Assembly: GCF_031583575.1 (NCBI RefSeq)
Contig: NZ_CP134146.1
Location: 3,410,001 to 3,474,000, forward strand
Direction: 5' to 3'
Origin: Thalassotalea nanhaiensis
GTDB taxonomy: Bacteria; Pseudomonadota; Gammaproteobacteria; Enterobacterales; Alteromonadaceae
Length of the DNA stretch: 64,000 nucleotides
Shown: one piece after another, positions 28,957 through 37,374 of the stretch
Layout: the number at the start of each line of letters is the position of its first letter
Position numbering within the stretch: the first letter of the stretch is position 1
The notes under the pieces: generated by a model
Seen by the model: the letters and a program-made list of their open reading frames with translations, nothing else
What the model was told of the DNA's origin: nothing
The model's database searches: none
Made by a program: the position numbers and the translations under genes

Positions 28957-29502
28957 TTATTTAAATTTTACCGTTTTTGTACTGGGTGAATAAGTTCTTA
29001 TTTCGGGTTCAGTCCACTTATCATTTTTCAAATACGCTGTGGAGACCTCAATATTGCCATTTACTAACGTGCTGGTAGATTTAACTTTGGTGATACCATC
29101 GTCTGAGCCACTCACATCTTCATAGGCAATAAAGCTATTTTCATTAACTACTTCAATAGTCCCTTTGGTATAAAATTCAGCAGTAGTAAAATAATAAAAA
29201 ACTAATGTATTTAACTCTTTATCCCAGAACATCAACATTTCGCCGCCATACATACCATCATTAATGGAATGTAATGATCTAATTGCTTTACCGTTTAACG
29301 CTCTTTCCCAAACCGCTACATCAACTACATGAGGGTTGCCATCCATCATTTTGAAATTGGATTCCCAAGTACCGATAAACTTACTAAACATTCTTAACGG
29401 TTCAGCTAAAGTGGTATCTTGCTCATTAGCAAGGGAAACGTTAGGTATTGATATAAGTAAAAAAACGAAAAGTGCACGAAATTTTAATAACGATAAGTTC
29501 AT
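28957..29502 (-). CDS. Exported protein of unknown function (beta-barrel-like small domain)
   Basis: A 181-residue precursor starting MNLSLLKF at 29502. An in-frame TTG at 29514 is less likely, since a GGAA ribosome site lies 7 bases before the ATG. The signal peptide ends near SLAN. The mature part has FIGTWESNFKM, VWERALNG and a series of alternating strand-like segments, recalling DUF1579-type or other lipocalin-like proteins that describe total binding-barrel domains. No catalytic motif is evident. It is 39 bases upstream of the DsbA-like gene on the same strand, so they may be co-transcribed. Confidence 0.6.
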   Translation of the reverse strand: MNLSLLKFRALFVFLLISIPNVSLANEQDTTLAEPLRMFSKFIGTWESNFKMMDGNPHVVDVAVWERALNGKAIRSLHSINDGMYGGEMLMFWDKELNTLVFYYFTTAEFYTKGTIEVVNENSFIAYEDVSGSDDGITKVKSTSTLVNGNIEVSTAYLKNDKWTEPEIRTYSPSTKTVKFK

Positions 29503-29600
29503 CAAGGGTTCCAAATATGATTAAGCCAAACTGATACTATTAGTTTGGCTAAAAAACACTAAACTTGCAAAGTTGCAAAGAGTTATGGCAATCCCATTAG

Positions 29601-30845
29601 TTATTGAAATGCAAAAGCAAATGGTTCAACAAATACTTTCTCACCTTCAGCTACACTGCCCTGTTCTGAATCTAACACAATAAAACAGTTTGCTTTTCCT
29701 AAGCTGGTTAACACACCTGAGCCTTGGGTTCCTGTTGAAGTAACCCGAGCAACACCTTGCTCATCGTAACTGACAACAGCTCGTTGAAAGTCCATGCGTC
29801 CTGGCGATTTCTTCAGTTTAGTCGTACTAATGGCTGAAAATTTAGCCGCAGGTTTAAATGGCATACCTTGCATTTTTTCAATACCAGGTATGGCCAATTT
29901 ATAAAAGGTAACCAATGCAGAAACTGGATTGCCCGGCAAACCAAAGAATATACTGTTCGGAAGTTTACCAAAGGCAAATGGCTTGCCTGGTTTCATTGCT
30001 ATTTTCCAGAAACCTATTTCACCAAGTTCGGTTAAAATATCTTTGGTGTAATCAGCTTCACCTACTGAAACACCGCCACTTGAAATGACCACATCAGCTT
30101 CTTTATCCGCTCTGATAAATGCCTCCCGAATGGCTTGTTTATCGTCGCGAATAATTCCTAAATCAATAACATTAACATTCAATCGTTGTAATAATGCGTT
30201 TAGAGCAAATCGATTACTTTCAAAAATATCGCCGTCACCTAAACGCTCTCCAGGGGTTCGAAGTTCATCTCCTGTTGATAACAACGCAACGGTCACCGGT
30301 GCATACACTTCTACATTTGCTACACCCAAAGAAGCTAATAAGCCGATATCTATGGCTGCCAGTTTGTGCCCTTGCTTAAACACTGTTTGGCCGCAGCTAA
30401 TATCTTCACCCTTGTTACGTACATTACTGAAACGCTCTGTTGGTAACTTGGTAAAGGTGAGCTTACCATCAACCACCTTGGTATTTTCTTGCATAACCAC
30501 AGTATCGCAACAATCCGGCATTTTGGCGCCGGTCATTATACGAATACATTGACCTAGTTCAGTTTTGCCAGTAAAGGGTTCTCCGGCAAATGACCTGCCT
30601 ACAATGTCTAATGCAATATTTTCGGTGTCATTAATTGAGGCGAAAGAAAATGCGTAACCATCCATTGCGGAATTATCATTTGGCGGTACAAAAATTGGCG
30701 AAACAATAGCGCTGGCCAATACACGATCCAAACAATCTTCGATAGCAATTAATTGAATTTTTTTCGGTGCTTGCACGTTTGCAAGCAACTGATTTAAGGC
30801 AGTTTCAAAAGGCATTAACCCAGGGGCAGAGCAACAATCAGACAT
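29601..30845 (-). CDS. moeA: Molybdopterin molybdenumtransferase MoeA
   Basis: A 414-residue MoeA, which inserts molybdate into adenylylated molybdopterin. It has the N-terminal NDNSAMDGYAF motif (about residue 58), the MoCF-binding core with LLSTGDEL (about 190) and SSGGVSVGEADYTKD (about 255), and GLPGNPVSALVTF (about 305). The C-terminal domain IV is complete. It is transcribed leftward and diverges from the porin gene, away from the main moa operon. An FNR-like box sits in the shared upstream region. Confidence 0.95.
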   Translation of the reverse strand: MSDCCSAPGLMPFETALNQLLANVQAPKKIQLIAIEDCLDRVLASAIVSPIFVPPNDNSAMDGYAFSFASINDTENIALDIVGRSFAGEPFTGKTELGQCIRIMTGAKMPDCCDTVVMQENTKVVDGKLTFTKLPTERFSNVRNKGEDISCGQTVFKQGHKLAAIDIGLLASLGVANVEVYAPVTVALLSTGDELRTPGERLGDGDIFESNRFALNALLQRLNVNVIDLGIIRDDKQAIREAFIRADKEADVVISSGGVSVGEADYTKDILTELGEIGFWKIAMKPGKPFAFGKLPNSIFFGLPGNPVSALVTFYKLAIPGIEKMQGMPFKPAAKFSAISTTKLKKSPGRMDFQRAVVSYDEQGVARVTSTGTQGSGVLTSLGKANCFIVLDSEQGSVAEGEKVFVEPFAFAFQ

Positions 30846-30943
30846 ATATATAAGGCCCAGTTAAAGTATTTACGTTAATCCTAAGCTATCCTTATAAAAT
30901 TCAAAACATTTTTTCATCAAATGTTAACAAAAAATCACAAACT

Positions 30944-30957
30944 ATGATTTCAATCAA
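30944..30957. promoter_or_regulatory. FNR-like box between moeA and the porin gene
   Basis: ATGAT-TTCA-ATCAA, read on the minus strand as TTGAT-TGAA-ATCAT, has one mismatch to the FNR consensus. A CATAGT -10-like box at 30983-30988 would place it near -44 for the porin. It could act on either divergent gene. Confidence 0.5.
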
Positions 30958-31074
30958 TGTTTTTCGCTAATTTTTAGCCGATCATAGTCACAACAAAATA
31001 AAACTCAATATTAGTCAATGTGACATTAAATCTGGGCATTACTCCATAGAAAGTAAGCTCATAAGGATAATGAA

Positions 31075-32307
31075 ATGAACAAGCAAACTATTAACAAAAA
31101 TTTATCTCACGCACTGAAATTTAGCACTTTATCATTAGCTATAGCATGTAGCTTTAATGTATCGGCAAATATTGGTGAAGATGTGTCTAAGGCAGTTAAA
31201 GACTCAAAAGTTGATGTGTCTTTACGCTATCGTGTAGAAACAGTTGATCAAGATGGTGCTAGCGAAGATGCTATGGCATCCACACTTAAAAGTCGTTTAA
31301 CTGTAACTACCGGTAAAGTTTCAAACTTCAGTGCGAAAGTAGAAGTTGATGATGTTACTGCGATTGGTAATGACAGCTATAACTCAACCGTTAATGGTAA
31401 AACAGATTACCCAGTAGTTGCCGATCCTGAAGGTAGTGAAGTTAACCAGGCTTATCTGCAATACTCAGGTGACATGTTTACTGCAACCGCTGGCCGTCAA
31501 CGCATTGTATTAGATGACCAACGCTTTGTTGGTGGTGTTGCATGGCGCCAAAATGAACAGACTTACGATGGCTATCGTTTACAAGTTAAACCTGTAGATA
31601 AATTGACACTAGATGCCAGCTATGTATATAACGTTAACCGTATCTTTGGTGAAGATAGTGGTAAGTCAGACTTACACGGTGATGTTATTTTATTAAATGC
31701 TAAATATAAATTTAATAAACAACATGCATTGACTGTATTCAACTACAGTCTTGAATTTGACGGCGCTGCAGCAGGTACTTCTAGCAACACAATGGGTGCT
31801 ACTTATAACGGTAACTTTGATTTAGGCGGAACTGGTCTAGCGGTTAAAGCTGGTTTTGCTAACCAAGAAGATGCCGGTGACAACCCAACATCGTTTGAAG
31901 CAAGCTACATGGTGTTAGAAGCAATGGCGAAATTCGATAGCTTTAGCGTAGGTGGTGGTTATGAAGTGTTAGGCAGTGATGATGGCAATATTGCTTTCTC
32001 TACTCCTTTAGCAACATTACACAAATTCCAAGGTTTCGCAGATAAATTTTTGAATACTCCAGCAGACGGCATTGTTGATACTTATGTAAAAGCTGCCACT
32101 AAAGTTGGCCCAGTTGGACTATCAGCTGCATACCATATTTATGAAGCTGATGAAGGTAATGACGAATACGGTAACGAATTCAATATTGCTGCTGGGTATA
32201 AATTTAACAAGCAGGTATCTGGTTTATTAAAAGCGGCAAGTTACTCATCTGACGACTATGCTACCGACACCACTAAAATTTGGTTTATGGTAACAGCTAA
32301 TTTTTAA
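31075..32307 (+). CDS. Outer-membrane porin-like beta-barrel protein
   Basis: A 410-residue precursor. The long signal peptide (about residues 1-32) ends at NVSA. The mature part alternates polar and hydrophobic residues as in beta strands, has few cysteines, and ends in aromatic ...WFMVTANF, the C-terminal phenylalanine signature of outer-membrane barrels. VDVSLRYRVETVDQD and NQAYLQYSG...TATAGRQRIVLDDQRFVG resemble alginate-export/OprD-like porins of marine bacteria. It sits between moeA and the Moco operon with an FNR-like site upstream, so it may admit nitrate or another anion during oxygen-limited respiration. That is inference from context. Confidence 0.75.
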   Translation: MNKQTINKNLSHALKFSTLSLAIACSFNVSANIGEDVSKAVKDSKVDVSLRYRVETVDQDGASEDAMASTLKSRLTVTTGKVSNFSAKVEVDDVTAIGNDSYNSTVNGKTDYPVVADPEGSEVNQAYLQYSGDMFTATAGRQRIVLDDQRFVGGVAWRQNEQTYDGYRLQVKPVDKLTLDASYVYNVNRIFGEDSGKSDLHGDVILLNAKYKFNKQHALTVFNYSLEFDGAAAGTSSNTMGATYNGNFDLGGTGLAVKAGFANQEDAGDNPTSFEASYMVLEAMAKFDSFSVGGGYEVLGSDDGNIAFSTPLATLHKFQGFADKFLNTPADGIVDTYVKAATKVGPVGLSAAYHIYEADEGNDEYGNEFNIAAGYKFNKQVSGLLKAASYSSDDYATDTTKIWFMVTANF

Positions 32308-32418
32308 TAAATAGCCGATAATTGAGCTGATATTTCAAATAGTGGAATTGTTTTTTTGGAAGATCAGCTCAATAAATGCTATCTTTACCGTAGTTAATAT
32401 CGATCTATATATTGATAT

Positions 32419-32545
32419 TTCTCGCCGAGCTCAATGTTCTGCCCATGCACTACATGAATGAACATTGAGCCGTGGCACAAATGCAATTAGGTATTTGCCA
32501 CCAGGGTTAGCAAGGAAACTTTCTGGCCTCCCGACATTGGAAAGG
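32419..32545 (+). ncRNA. Moco (molybdenum cofactor) riboswitch
   Basis: The leader of moaA carries the Moco RNA motif. An 11-bp stem pairs 32429-32439 with 32460-32470, followed by CCGTGGC. A second hairpin runs 32472-32502, with GTGG/CCAC and CAAAT/ATTTG pairs. Then come the conserved CCAGGG...GGAAAC...CTGGCCTCCCGAC block and AAGGTG, which doubles as the moaA ribosome site just before the ATG. These blocks and their order match the family found upstream of moaA in E. coli. It is expected to block moa translation when the cofactor is plentiful. Confidence 0.88.
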
Positions 32546-32550
32546 TGAAC

Positions 32551-33522
32551 ATGTTACAAGACAACTTTGGTCGTAGGTTTTATTACCTGCGACTATCTAT
32601 TACTGACGTATGCAACTTTCGTTGCAACTATTGCTTACCCGATGGTTATGAATGCGATCACAATCGCGATTTTCTGTCGCTTGCAGAAATTAAACGTTTA
32701 GCGACGGGTTTTGCCAGCATGGGTACAGAAAAAATCCGCATTACCGGCGGAGAGCCATCGCTACGCAAAGACTTACCTGAAATTATACAAGCATGTAAAC
32801 AAACTAATGGAATTAATACCGTTGCTATCACTTCGAATGGGTTTAAATTAGTTGAGCATTTACCTACCTGGATAGACTCAGGCCTTGATGCATTAAACAT
32901 CAGTATTGATTCTTTCGACCCGCGCCAGTTTCAAGCAATTACTGGTAAAGACAAGCTCGATGAAGTGTTATCTGGTATTGATAATGGTTTGAGCGCTGGC
33001 TTTACTAACATAAAAATCAATACGGTATTAATGCGCGAATATAACGCACATGATCTCAATACCTTTTTCAATTATGTAAAAGACAAGCCAGTAAGCCTAC
33101 GCTTTATCGAATTGATGCAAACGGGTGATAATAAAGACTTTTACCAACAGCAGCACGTAAGTGGACAGCACATTAAAAATCAATTGCTGGCAAATGGCTG
33201 GCTGCCAACAATTCGCAATAAAACTGCCGGACCGGCTGAAGTTTATGCGCACCCTGATTACCAAGGTACCATTGGTTTAATCATGCCTTACTCAAAAGAT
33301 TTTTGTAATACCTGTAATCGTTTACGCGTCAGCTCGTTAGGCAAACTACATTTATGTTTGTTCGCTGATGAAGGGCTTTCATTGAAAGAGCAATTACAGA
33401 TTGACGATCCGCAGCCATTACAAAGCCGGATCATGAGTTTACTCAATGACAAACAAGCGACTCACTTCTTAAAAGACGGCTTCACTGGAGCAACCAAGCA
33501 TTTATCAATGTTAGGCGGATAA
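32551..33522 (+). CDS. moaA: GTP 3',8-cyclase MoaA (radical SAM)
   Basis: A 323-residue radical SAM enzyme that starts cofactor synthesis by converting GTP to 3',8-cyclo-GTP. The N-terminal cluster is CNFRCNYC (about residues 20-27). The C-terminal cluster has CNTCNRLRVSSLGKLHLC (about 252-269). The product ends in GG, as needed for activation. The ATG at 32551 sits ideally behind the AAGGTG of the riboswitch, so it is preferred to the GTG at 32545. It is the first gene of a ten-gene operon. Confidence 0.95.
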   Translation: MLQDNFGRRFYYLRLSITDVCNFRCNYCLPDGYECDHNRDFLSLAEIKRLATGFASMGTEKIRITGGEPSLRKDLPEIIQACKQTNGINTVAITSNGFKLVEHLPTWIDSGLDALNISIDSFDPRQFQAITGKDKLDEVLSGIDNGLSAGFTNIKINTVLMREYNAHDLNTFFNYVKDKPVSLRFIELMQTGDNKDFYQQQHVSGQHIKNQLLANGWLPTIRNKTAGPAEVYAHPDYQGTIGLIMPYSKDFCNTCNRLRVSSLGKLHLCLFADEGLSLKEQLQIDDPQPLQSRIMSLLNDKQATHFLKDGFTGATKHLSMLGG

Positions 33523-33532
33523 AGGAACTATC

Positions 33533-34126
33533 ATGGATTGTTTAGGGATTATCTTAGCCGGTGGTCAATCAAGTAGAATGGGCGAAAACAAAGCGTTTTT
33601 AACCTTAAAAAATGACACCATGCTAAGTCATTGCCAATCACTTTTGCAGCAATGTAATTTAGAAAAAATTGAAATTTCAGGCAGTAACAGTGGCGGTGTT
33701 GCCGACTTAGTTATGCAAGGTGGTCCTTTAGCCGGAATACATGCACTAATCAAAAAATACCAGCCTCGCTCTGTCCTTGTAATGCCTATAGATATGCCAT
33801 TTATTACACCTAAGCATTTACAAGAACTCAAACTAAAAGGCTCATTAGCCAATAGGGCTTGCCATTATGAAAAATGCTCATTACCGGCTTTTATTCCAGT
33901 AAACGCCCTACTTTGTCAGTTTCTCGATGAAGAATTTACCAGCCCTCGTTTTTTAGCAAGCGGCAAAGGCCCGTCCTTTAAACAAGTATTTAAGTTAGCC
34001 AATGCCATAAGTATCGAACAAAATGATCGTCAAGTGTTGGTTAACACCAATACCCCGGATGAATGGCAACAAGCTAAAAAACTTATTAACGACAATATCA
34101 ATAAAAAATTAACCAGCAGGATCTAA
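33533..34126 (+). CDS. mobA: Molybdenum cofactor guanylyltransferase MobA
   Basis: A 197-residue nucleotidyltransferase that attaches GMP to Mo-molybdopterin to make MGD, the form NapA uses. The N-terminal LAGGQSSRMGENKAFL (residues 8-23) is the nucleotide-binding signature, and the metal-binding Asp is in MPIDMPF (about residue 86). It follows moaA by 10 bases and precedes moaB by 2. Confidence 0.95.
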   Translation: MDCLGIILAGGQSSRMGENKAFLTLKNDTMLSHCQSLLQQCNLEKIEISGSNSGGVADLVMQGGPLAGIHALIKKYQPRSVLVMPIDMPFITPKHLQELKLKGSLANRACHYEKCSLPAFIPVNALLCQFLDEEFTSPRFLASGKGPSFKQVFKLANAISIEQNDRQVLVNTNTPDEWQQAKKLINDNINKKLTSRI

Positions 34127-34128
34127 CC

Positions 34129-34668
34129 ATGTCAAAACACGGTGGAGCAGAATTTGTTCCGTTAAACATAGCAGTATTAACCGTTTCCGATACCCGTACT
34201 GAAGAAAATGACACATCTGGTCAAGCGTTAGTCGAGCGTTTGATTGACTCTGGTCACAACCTGGCCGATAAAGCGATAGTGATTGATGATGTTTATCAAC
34301 TAAGAGCTATCATGTCGAAATGGATTGCCGACGAACGCATTCACGCCGTTATATCGACAGGTGGTACAGGGTTTACCGCCAGAGATAATACTCCCGAAGC
34401 TATCATGCCACTTTTTGATAAGCAGGTTGAAGGCTTTGGCGAAGTATTTCGTAGCGTCTCTTATGATGAAATAGGCACTTCAACGATACAATCTCGCGCC
34501 TTTGCCGGCATGGCGAATAGAACAGTGATCTGTTGTGTGCCGGGTTCTACTAATGCTTGTAAAACAGCTTGGGACAAAGTCATCAAAGAACAACTTGATG
34601 CCAGCCATAGACCGTGTAACTTTGTTCCGCATTTGAACTTAGCTGAAACTTGCGAAACACGAGGCTAG
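34129..34668 (+). CDS. moaB: Molybdopterin adenylyltransferase-family protein MoaB
   Basis: A 179-residue MoaB/Mog-family protein. VLTVSDTRTEENDTSG (about residues 17-32), VISTGGTGFTARDNTPEA (about 74-91) and the GSTNACKTAW stretch match MoaB. Mog-type proteins adenylylate molybdopterin before MoeA inserts the metal. No separate mog lies in the window, so this gene may do that job. It lies inside the moa operon with gaps of 2-3 bases. Confidence 0.9.
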   Translation: MSKHGGAEFVPLNIAVLTVSDTRTEENDTSGQALVERLIDSGHNLADKAIVIDDVYQLRAIMSKWIADERIHAVISTGGTGFTARDNTPEAIMPLFDKQVEGFGEVFRSVSYDEIGTSTIQSRAFAGMANRTVICCVPGSTNACKTAWDKVIKEQLDASHRPCNFVPHLNLAETCETRG

Positions 34669-34671
34669 ATT

Positions 34672-35145
34672 ATGAATGATTTAACCCACTTAAATGCCCA
34701 AGGCGAAGCCAATATGGTCGATGTTAGTGCCAAAGCCGCAACTGTTAGAGTTGCAACAGCACAGGGTTTTGTCACTATGAATGCGAATACATTAGAGTTA
34801 ATTTCTACAGGCAAACACGCAAAAGGCGATGTATTTGCTGTTGCACGTATTGCAGGTATCCAAGCAGCAAAAAAGTGCAGTGACTTAATACCTCTTTGTC
34901 ACCCATTAATGTTGTCAAAAGTACAGGTAGACTTTGAAGTTTTAGCCAGCACTAACCAAGTAAAAGTTACCAGCATGTGTAAACTTACAGGCCAAACTGG
35001 CGTAGAAATGGAAGCATTAACCGCAGTAAGTGTCGCAGCATTAACCTTGTTTGATATGTGTAAAGCTGTTGATCCTGGTATGATCATTTCTGATATACAA
35101 GTATTAGAAAAGCAAGGTGGAAAAACCGGTCATTGGACGGCATAG
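34672..35145 (+). CDS. moaC: Cyclic pyranopterin monophosphate synthase MoaC
   Basis: A 157-residue MoaC, the enzyme that turns the MoaA product into cyclic pyranopterin monophosphate. Family signatures are [17 protein letters not shown] (about residues 64-80) and [19 protein letters not shown] (about 104-122), which contain the active-site Lys, His and Asp/Glu residues. Normal length. It lies 3 bases after moaB. Confidence 0.96.
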   Translation: MNDLTHLNAQGEANMVDVSAKAATVRVATAQGFVTMNANTLELISTGKHAKGDVFAVARIAGIQAAKKCSDLIPLCHPLMLSKVQVDFEVLASTNQVKVTSMCKLTGQTGVEMEALTAVSVAALTLFDMCKAVDPGMIISDIQVLEKQGGKTGHWTA

Positions 35146-35153
35146 GATAAATT

Positions 35154-35408
35154 ATGAATATTAATATTATATTTTTTGCGGCAATTAGAGAGCAACTTGA
35201 TTGTGGTGAATTAACATTAAACCTGCCTGATAAAGCTCATAAAGTTAGTGATATAAAAATGTCGCTCATGGCAAAAGGTGAGCAATGGAAAACTGTATTT
35301 AGCTCATCAACGTTACTAACAGCACTAAACCAACAAATGGTAAATGATGACGCTACTATTGATAACAATGATACAGTGGCATTTTTTCCTCCGGTAACGG
35401 GTGGTTAA
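35154..35408 (+). CDS. moaD: Molybdopterin synthase sulfur carrier subunit MoaD
   Basis: An 84-residue ubiquitin-fold sulfur carrier. It ends in FFPPVTGG, the C-terminal Gly-Gly that MoeB adenylylates and that then carries the thiocarboxylate. Its stop lies 1 base before the moaE ATG, so MoaD and MoaE are made together for the MPT synthase complex. Confidence 0.94.
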   Translation: MNINIIFFAAIREQLDCGELTLNLPDKAHKVSDIKMSLMAKGEQWKTVFSSSTLLTALNQQMVNDDATIDNNDTVAFFPPVTGG

Positions 35409-35409
35409 A

Positions 35410-35865
35410 ATGATTATTAACAGTATCAAAGTACAACAACAAGACTTTGATTTTGCTGCAGAAGTTGATACCTTAGAGGCCGACAACGTTACTGATGGTG
35501 CCGTGGTTACTTTTGTCGGTAGAGTGCGCAATCAAAATGACGGTTGCCAGGTAGAACATTTATACCTGGAGCATTACCCAGGTATGACCGAAAACTGCTT
35601 GGAAGATATCTCTCAACAAGCGAGAAAACGCTGGCAGCTTGGTAATATCAGTATCATCCACCGCTATGGACAATTAGCCTTAGGTGAAAAAATTGTATTT
35701 GTTGGGGTTACCAGCAAGCATCGTAAAGACGCATTTATGGCAGCTGAATTTATTATGGATTATTTAAAAGTAAGCGCTCCATTTTGGAAAAAAGAGCTCA
35801 CCGAACAGGGAGAACGTTGGGTTGATGCAAAAACTAATGATCAAAAAGAGGCAGATAAGTGGTAA
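35410..35865 (+). CDS. moaE: Molybdopterin synthase catalytic subunit MoaE
   Basis: A 151-residue large subunit of molybdopterin synthase. The ATG at 35410 directly follows the moaD stop; a GTG at 35401 would overlap moaD and add three residues. Catalytic features are GRVRNQNDG (about residues 36-44), the RHYGQLA-like segment HRYGQLALGE (about 80) and the lysines in HRKDAFMAAEFIMDYLK and FWKKE. The stop overlaps the modA start region. Confidence 0.94.
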   Translation: MIINSIKVQQQDFDFAAEVDTLEADNVTDGAVVTFVGRVRNQNDGCQVEHLYLEHYPGMTENCLEDISQQARKRWQLGNISIIHRYGQLALGEKIVFVGVTSKHRKDAFMAAEFIMDYLKVSAPFWKKELTEQGERWVDAKTNDQKEADKW

Positions 35866-36677
35866 CAACTCGGGTCCTTCTTTCCTGCATAATACTATGT
35901 TTTGCATCGTTTAACGCGCATGCTGAAAAACTAAAAATCGCAGTATCTGCAAACTTTGCGACTTCTATCAAAGCTTTAGTAAACGAATTTAAAAAAACTC
36001 ATCCTTTTACCGAACAAATCTCGGTTGCTTCTACAGGAGTTTTATACCAACAAATTCGTCATGGCGCACCATTTGACATATTTTTAGCCGCAGATCTTCG
36101 TCGGCCTCAACTGTTGGAAGAACAAGGGCTCATTCACGAAAAGTACCGTAAAACTTACGCTATTGGTCAATTAGCTTTATGGTCAGCAACAAGTGATGAG
36201 GCGATCAAACTTGATGACTTAAAAACCTATAAAGGACGTATTGCCGCTGCCGGACCACATATTGCTCCCTATGGTTTAGCCGCCAAAGAAACATTAATGT
36301 CACTCAATTTATGGACCAAATATCATCAGCAATTAATTGTTGGTAATAACATTAACCAAACTTACCAACAAATATTAAGTGGTGCGGTCAAGTACGGTTT
36401 TATTTCATACAGCCAGTTATTAAACTCTAAAGTTGGTCAGGGCGTACTTATCGACACCTCTTTACATCATACGTTAGAGCAGCAAATGGTTGTGTTAAAG
36501 CATGCTGAAAATATTAATTTAGCAGCACAGTTTTTTGAATTTTTATTATCAAATACAGCGCAAAAAATTATTACTGAAACAGGCTATTTACCGGCAATTA
36601 CGATCCCTGAATCACAAAAGCCTGAATCAAATAATGACAAGGCTAGCCCTCCTGAAACTGCCATAGCGAGCAGTTAA
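35859..36677 (+). CDS. modA: Molybdate ABC transporter substrate-binding protein ModA
   Basis: A 272-residue periplasmic binding protein. It starts with GTG at 35859, overlapping the end of moaE; the AGAGG 7 bases before it supports this start. The signal peptide ends FNAHA (about residue 22). The mature part AVSANFATSIKALVNEF and FDIFLAADLRRPQLLE is typical of ModA, whose oxyanion site uses Ser, Ala and Tyr. The C-terminal 20 residues (PESQKPESNNDKASPPET) are a polar tail not usual in the family. Confidence 0.93.
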   Translation: MVTTRVLLSCIILCFASFNAHAEKLKIAVSANFATSIKALVNEFKKTHPFTEQISVASTGVLYQQIRHGAPFDIFLAADLRRPQLLEEQGLIHEKYRKTYAIGQLALWSATSDEAIKLDDLKTYKGRIAAAGPHIAPYGLAAKETLMSLNLWTKYHQQLIVGNNINQTYQQILSGAVKYGFISYSQLLNSKVGQGVLIDTSLHHTLEQQMVVLKHAENINLAAQFFEFLLSNTAQKIITETGYLPAITIPESQKPESNNDKASPPETAIASS

Positions 36678-36678
36678 C

Positions 36679-37374
36679 ATGGATAATCAGAATGAATGGC
36701 TGGCACTTGCCACCACGTTAAAACTCGCTGGCATAACCACATTAATACTGTTAATTATTGGCACACCTCTAGCTTGGTATTTAAGTAAACTTAACACTCG
36801 CTTTAAAGTTATTATCGAAGCGTTAGTCGCTTTACCGTTAGTACTGCCTCCAACGGTACTTGGTTTTTATCTTTTATTGTTACTATCGCCGACCAGTGGA
36901 CCTGGTAAGTTTATTCACGACCTTACCGGCACTTCTCTTGCTTTCAGTTTTACCGGCATATTAATTGGCTCTGTAATTTACTCTCTTCCGTTCGTTGTAC
37001 AGCCATTACAAAAAGCATTTGAGCAACTTGGCGATAATCTAAATGAAGCAGGCGCTATGCTCAGCGCAGGGCCTATTGACCGATTCTTCAATATAACTTT
37101 ACCAATGACCAAAGCAAGCTTTATCACAGCCGCAAGTTTAGGCTTTGCCCATACTGTTGGTGAGTTTGGCGTCGTATTAATGATCGGTGGTAATATCCCT
37201 GGAGAAACACGAGTATTGTCTATCGCTTTATTTGATCAGGTTGAAGCAATGAACTACAGCACGGCACACTGGTTAGCAGCAAGTCTGTTAATTGGCTCTA
37301 TTGTAATGCTAACGTTGGTATATTTACTCAATTTCAAATCTGAGAAAACGATAATAGTAAGGAGCATTTCATGA
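36679..37374 (+). CDS. modB: Molybdate ABC transporter permease ModB
   Basis: A 231-residue inner-membrane permease with about five helices. The ATPase-contact loop EAGAMLSAGPIDRFFNITLP (about residue 136) fits the EAA motif. It starts 1 base after modA and overlaps modC by four bases (ATGA), so all three subunits are coupled. Confidence 0.94.
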   Translation: MDNQNEWLALATTLKLAGITTLILLIIGTPLAWYLSKLNTRFKVIIEALVALPLVLPPTVLGFYLLLLLSPTSGPGKFIHDLTGTSLAFSFTGILIGSVIYSLPFVVQPLQKAFEQLGDNLNEAGAMLSAGPIDRFFNITLPMTKASFITAASLGFAHTVGEFGVVLMIGGNIPGETRVLSIALFDQVEAMNYSTAHWLAASLLIGSIVMLTLVYLLNFKSEKTIIVRSIS

